Source of the DNA: Prosthecobacter debontii
Lineage (GTDB): Bacteria > Verrucomicrobiota > Verrucomicrobiia > Verrucomicrobiales > Akkermansiaceae
Direction: 5' to 3'
Assembly: GCA_945885485.1 (NCBI GenBank)
Contig: CAMCYT010000047.1
Span: forward strand, 1 to 13,941
DNA length: 13,941 nt
A model generated the notes under the pieces. It had not been told where the DNA came from and ran no database searches. It saw only the letters and a list, made by a program, of their open reading frames with translations. Shown here piece by piece: positions 13,861 through 13,941 of this stretch (position 1 is its first letter; each line of letters opens with the position of its first letter). The position numbers and the translations under genes are program-made.

Positions 13861-13941
13861 AACCACGGATTAGCACAGGTGAACACGGATACATTGGAGA
13901 AGTCACTCATATCATTTCTTCATCCGTGTTCATCCGCAGTT
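13861..13941. repeat. Dispersed inverted repeat at right edge
   Basis: TGAACACGGAT (13880-13890) is matched by ATCCGTGTTCA (13922-13932), an 11-bp perfect inverted repeat over a 31-base spacer. The outer flanks AACCACGGAT (13861-13870) and ATCCGCAGTT (13932-13941) extend it imperfectly. CACGGAT also occurs twice directly in the left arm. This sequence type is a familiar high-copy intergenic repeat in environmental bacterial genomes, including Verrucomicrobiota and Planctomycetota (from memory). It fills the upstream region of the DUF4130 gene and may continue past the edge. Confidence 0.65.

Noticed and set aside
1..13941. tRNA, rRNA or known riboswitch in the window
   Set aside because: No cloverleaf with a TTCGAA-like T-loop, no rRNA stretch and no glycine, THF or SAM riboswitch core seen by eye upstream of glyA or elsewhere.

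Overview
The window looks like chromosomal DNA of a Gram-negative, heterotrophic bacterium, most likely a member of the Verrucomicrobiota. Support for this is inference from content. There is an LpxA acyltransferase (lipid A, so an outer membrane), a secreted DUF1080 (3-keto-disaccharide hydrolase type) protein of a family abundant in Verrucomicrobiota, Planctomycetota and Bacteroidota, a fused RpiB-SHMT enzyme, and several GC-rich palindromic repeats of the dispersed kind common in these genomes. No database search was possible.

Layout: (1) 1-140 is the tail of an IS630-type transposase cut by the left edge. (2) 225-1253 (-) is a long-chain polyprenyl diphosphate synthase. (3) 1341-3791 (+) holds three exported proteins: a DUF1080 protein, an unrecognised secreted protein and an N-acetylmuramoyl-L-alanine amidase. 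(4) 3862-6966 (-) holds citrate synthase with a small lipoprotein gene tucked 13 bp behind it and followed by a terminator, and upstream of these a zinc-ribbon/three-TM/HEAT-like protein. (5) An AT-rich divergent spacer leads to a 75-residue hypothetical protein and lpxA (+). (6) 8202-9760 is an accessory patch: a VapBC-type toxin-antitoxin pair (-), a 13-bp inverted repeat, and a single-HUH Y1 transposase (RAYT/IS200-like, -) bracketed by REP-like palindromes in inverted orientation. (7) 9762-11435 (-) is the fused ribose-5-phosphate isomerase B / serine hydroxymethyltransferase, divergent from galK (11639-12820, +). (8) 12986-13837 (-) is a DUF4130/TIGR03915-type DNA-metabolism protein. (9) The right edge is a dispersed inverted repeat.

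Most of the window is housekeeping: central carbon and one-carbon metabolism, isoprenoid, lipid A and cell-wall functions. The genes do not form one pathway and strand changes are frequent. The parts most worth a second look are the RAYT with its symmetric REP flanks, the RpiB-SHMT fusion, the DUF4130 protein whose usual partner lies off the edge or is absent, the small lipoprotein hidden behind citrate synthase, and the lack of a clear Shine-Dalgarno sequence before essentially every start codon. I do not see a convincing new multi-gene defence or biosynthetic system.
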